The notes below the pieces were generated by a model. The model did not search any database. It was not told the DNA's origin and saw nothing but the letters and a program-made list of their open reading frames with translations. Below are positions 38,282-38,502 of a DNA stretch of 38,502 nucleotides, one piece after another. The position numbers were made by a program, and so were the translations under genes. The stretch lies in the NCBI GenBank assembly GCA_045580105.1, contig JAZNNH010000012.1, positions 1 to 38,502 of the forward strand, given 5' to 3'. Position 1 is the stretch's first letter. Each line of letters starts with the position of its first letter. Origin of the DNA: RGIG5579 sp045580105. Its GTDB lineage: Bacteria; Bacillota; Clostridia; Oscillospirales; SIG627.

Positions 38282-38502
38282 TTACCCAAGAAATCCTTTA
38301 TAGTGACGCATGGTAATCTGAGATTCCAGATCACGGATTGTTTCCAGAACTACGCCTACAACGATCAGCATAGACGTACCGCCGAAAGAGACGCTACCCA
38401 AATCAACACCGCCGCTGGAGATGGCAAATGCGATTGCATTGACTGCCATAGGAAGCACTGCGATGGCACCCAGGAAGAATGCGCCGATGAGGGTGATCTT
38501 CT
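38282..38502 (-). CDS. secY: SecY translocon subunit, C-terminal part (cut by window edge)
   Basis: About 73 residues of the C-terminus are inside the window, reading ...FGGTSMLIVVGVVLETIRDL followed by ESQITMRHYKGFLG and a stop. This is the last helix and the cytoplasmic tail of SecY, whose C5 loop and tail contact the ribosome and SecA. The order secY-adk-map-infA is the standard one. The start lies beyond the right edge. Confidence 0.95.
   Translation of the reverse strand, partial: KITLIGAFFLGAIAVLPMAVNAIAFAISSGGVDLGSVSFGGTSMLIVVGVVLETIRDLESQITMRHYKGFLG

Noticed and set aside
1..38502. CRISPR array, transposase, phage or defence island
   Set aside because: No regularly spaced repeats and no transposase, integrase or effector-type proteins were seen; gene order and codon pattern are even throughout.

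Overview
The window looks like the chromosome of a low-to-moderate GC, endospore-forming Clostridia-type Firmicute. The signs are a spoIIGA-sigE pair, a tryptophan T-box leader, strong AGGAGG ribosome sites, the clostridial order of the spc/alpha ribosomal operon, four-cysteine zinc forms of S4, L36 and adenylate kinase, and clostridial small families (CD1247-like next to efp, DUF6472-like, C_GCAxxG_C_C). No insertion sequence, phage gene, CRISPR array or rRNA was seen. Most content is core metabolism, translation and sporulation, so the interest lies mainly in regulation and in odd protein architectures.

Layout. 1-7.8 kb (minus strand): spoIIGA-sigE start from a Spo0A-type promoter. Downstream lie a YqeG phosphatase and an M24 peptidase, then efp with its own promoter and a CD1247-like zinc protein. 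After a hairpin follow a C_GCAxxG_C_C redox protein, two half-size chromate transporters and a small unknown protein. Last comes a solitary trpB behind a Trp T-box. 8.0-11.7 kb (plus): UPF0371-galE-VanY-like peptidase, ending in a shared terminator. 11.8-14.9 kb (minus): DUF6472-proB-proA-proC, a complete glutamate-to-proline pathway in one unit. 14.9-19.1 kb (minus): marR plus a heterodimeric ABC exporter, with a palindrome at the promoter that is a likely autoregulatory operator. 19.2-21.4 kb (plus): an RNA-type methyltransferase and rsmI. 21.4-27.7 kb (minus): mocR (C-terminally truncated)-ylmH-GNAT-copA, then argG. The copA gene has a CopZ-like domain fused to its end and a perfect internal ribosome site at the junction. 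27.7-30.4 kb (plus): uxaC, an Hrb-like flavin/rubredoxin protein, a GNAT and tRNA-Thr(CGT). 30.5-33.4 kb (minus): pgk-tpiA and an orphan membrane protein. 33.5-38.5 kb (minus): the end of the spc/alpha operon (secY'-adk-map-infA-rpmJ-rpsM-rpsK-rpsD-rpoA-rplQ).

The only gene-free stretch over 300 bases is 1255-1636, which holds the trpB promoter and T-box. Starts were moved downstream of the longest open frame wherever a ribosome site and family alignment agreed. The candidates I would follow first are the internal start in copA (dual CopA-Z / free CopZ output), the Spo0A-like promoter of spoIIGA together with its altered DSA active-site motif, and the Trp T-box on a stand-alone trpB.
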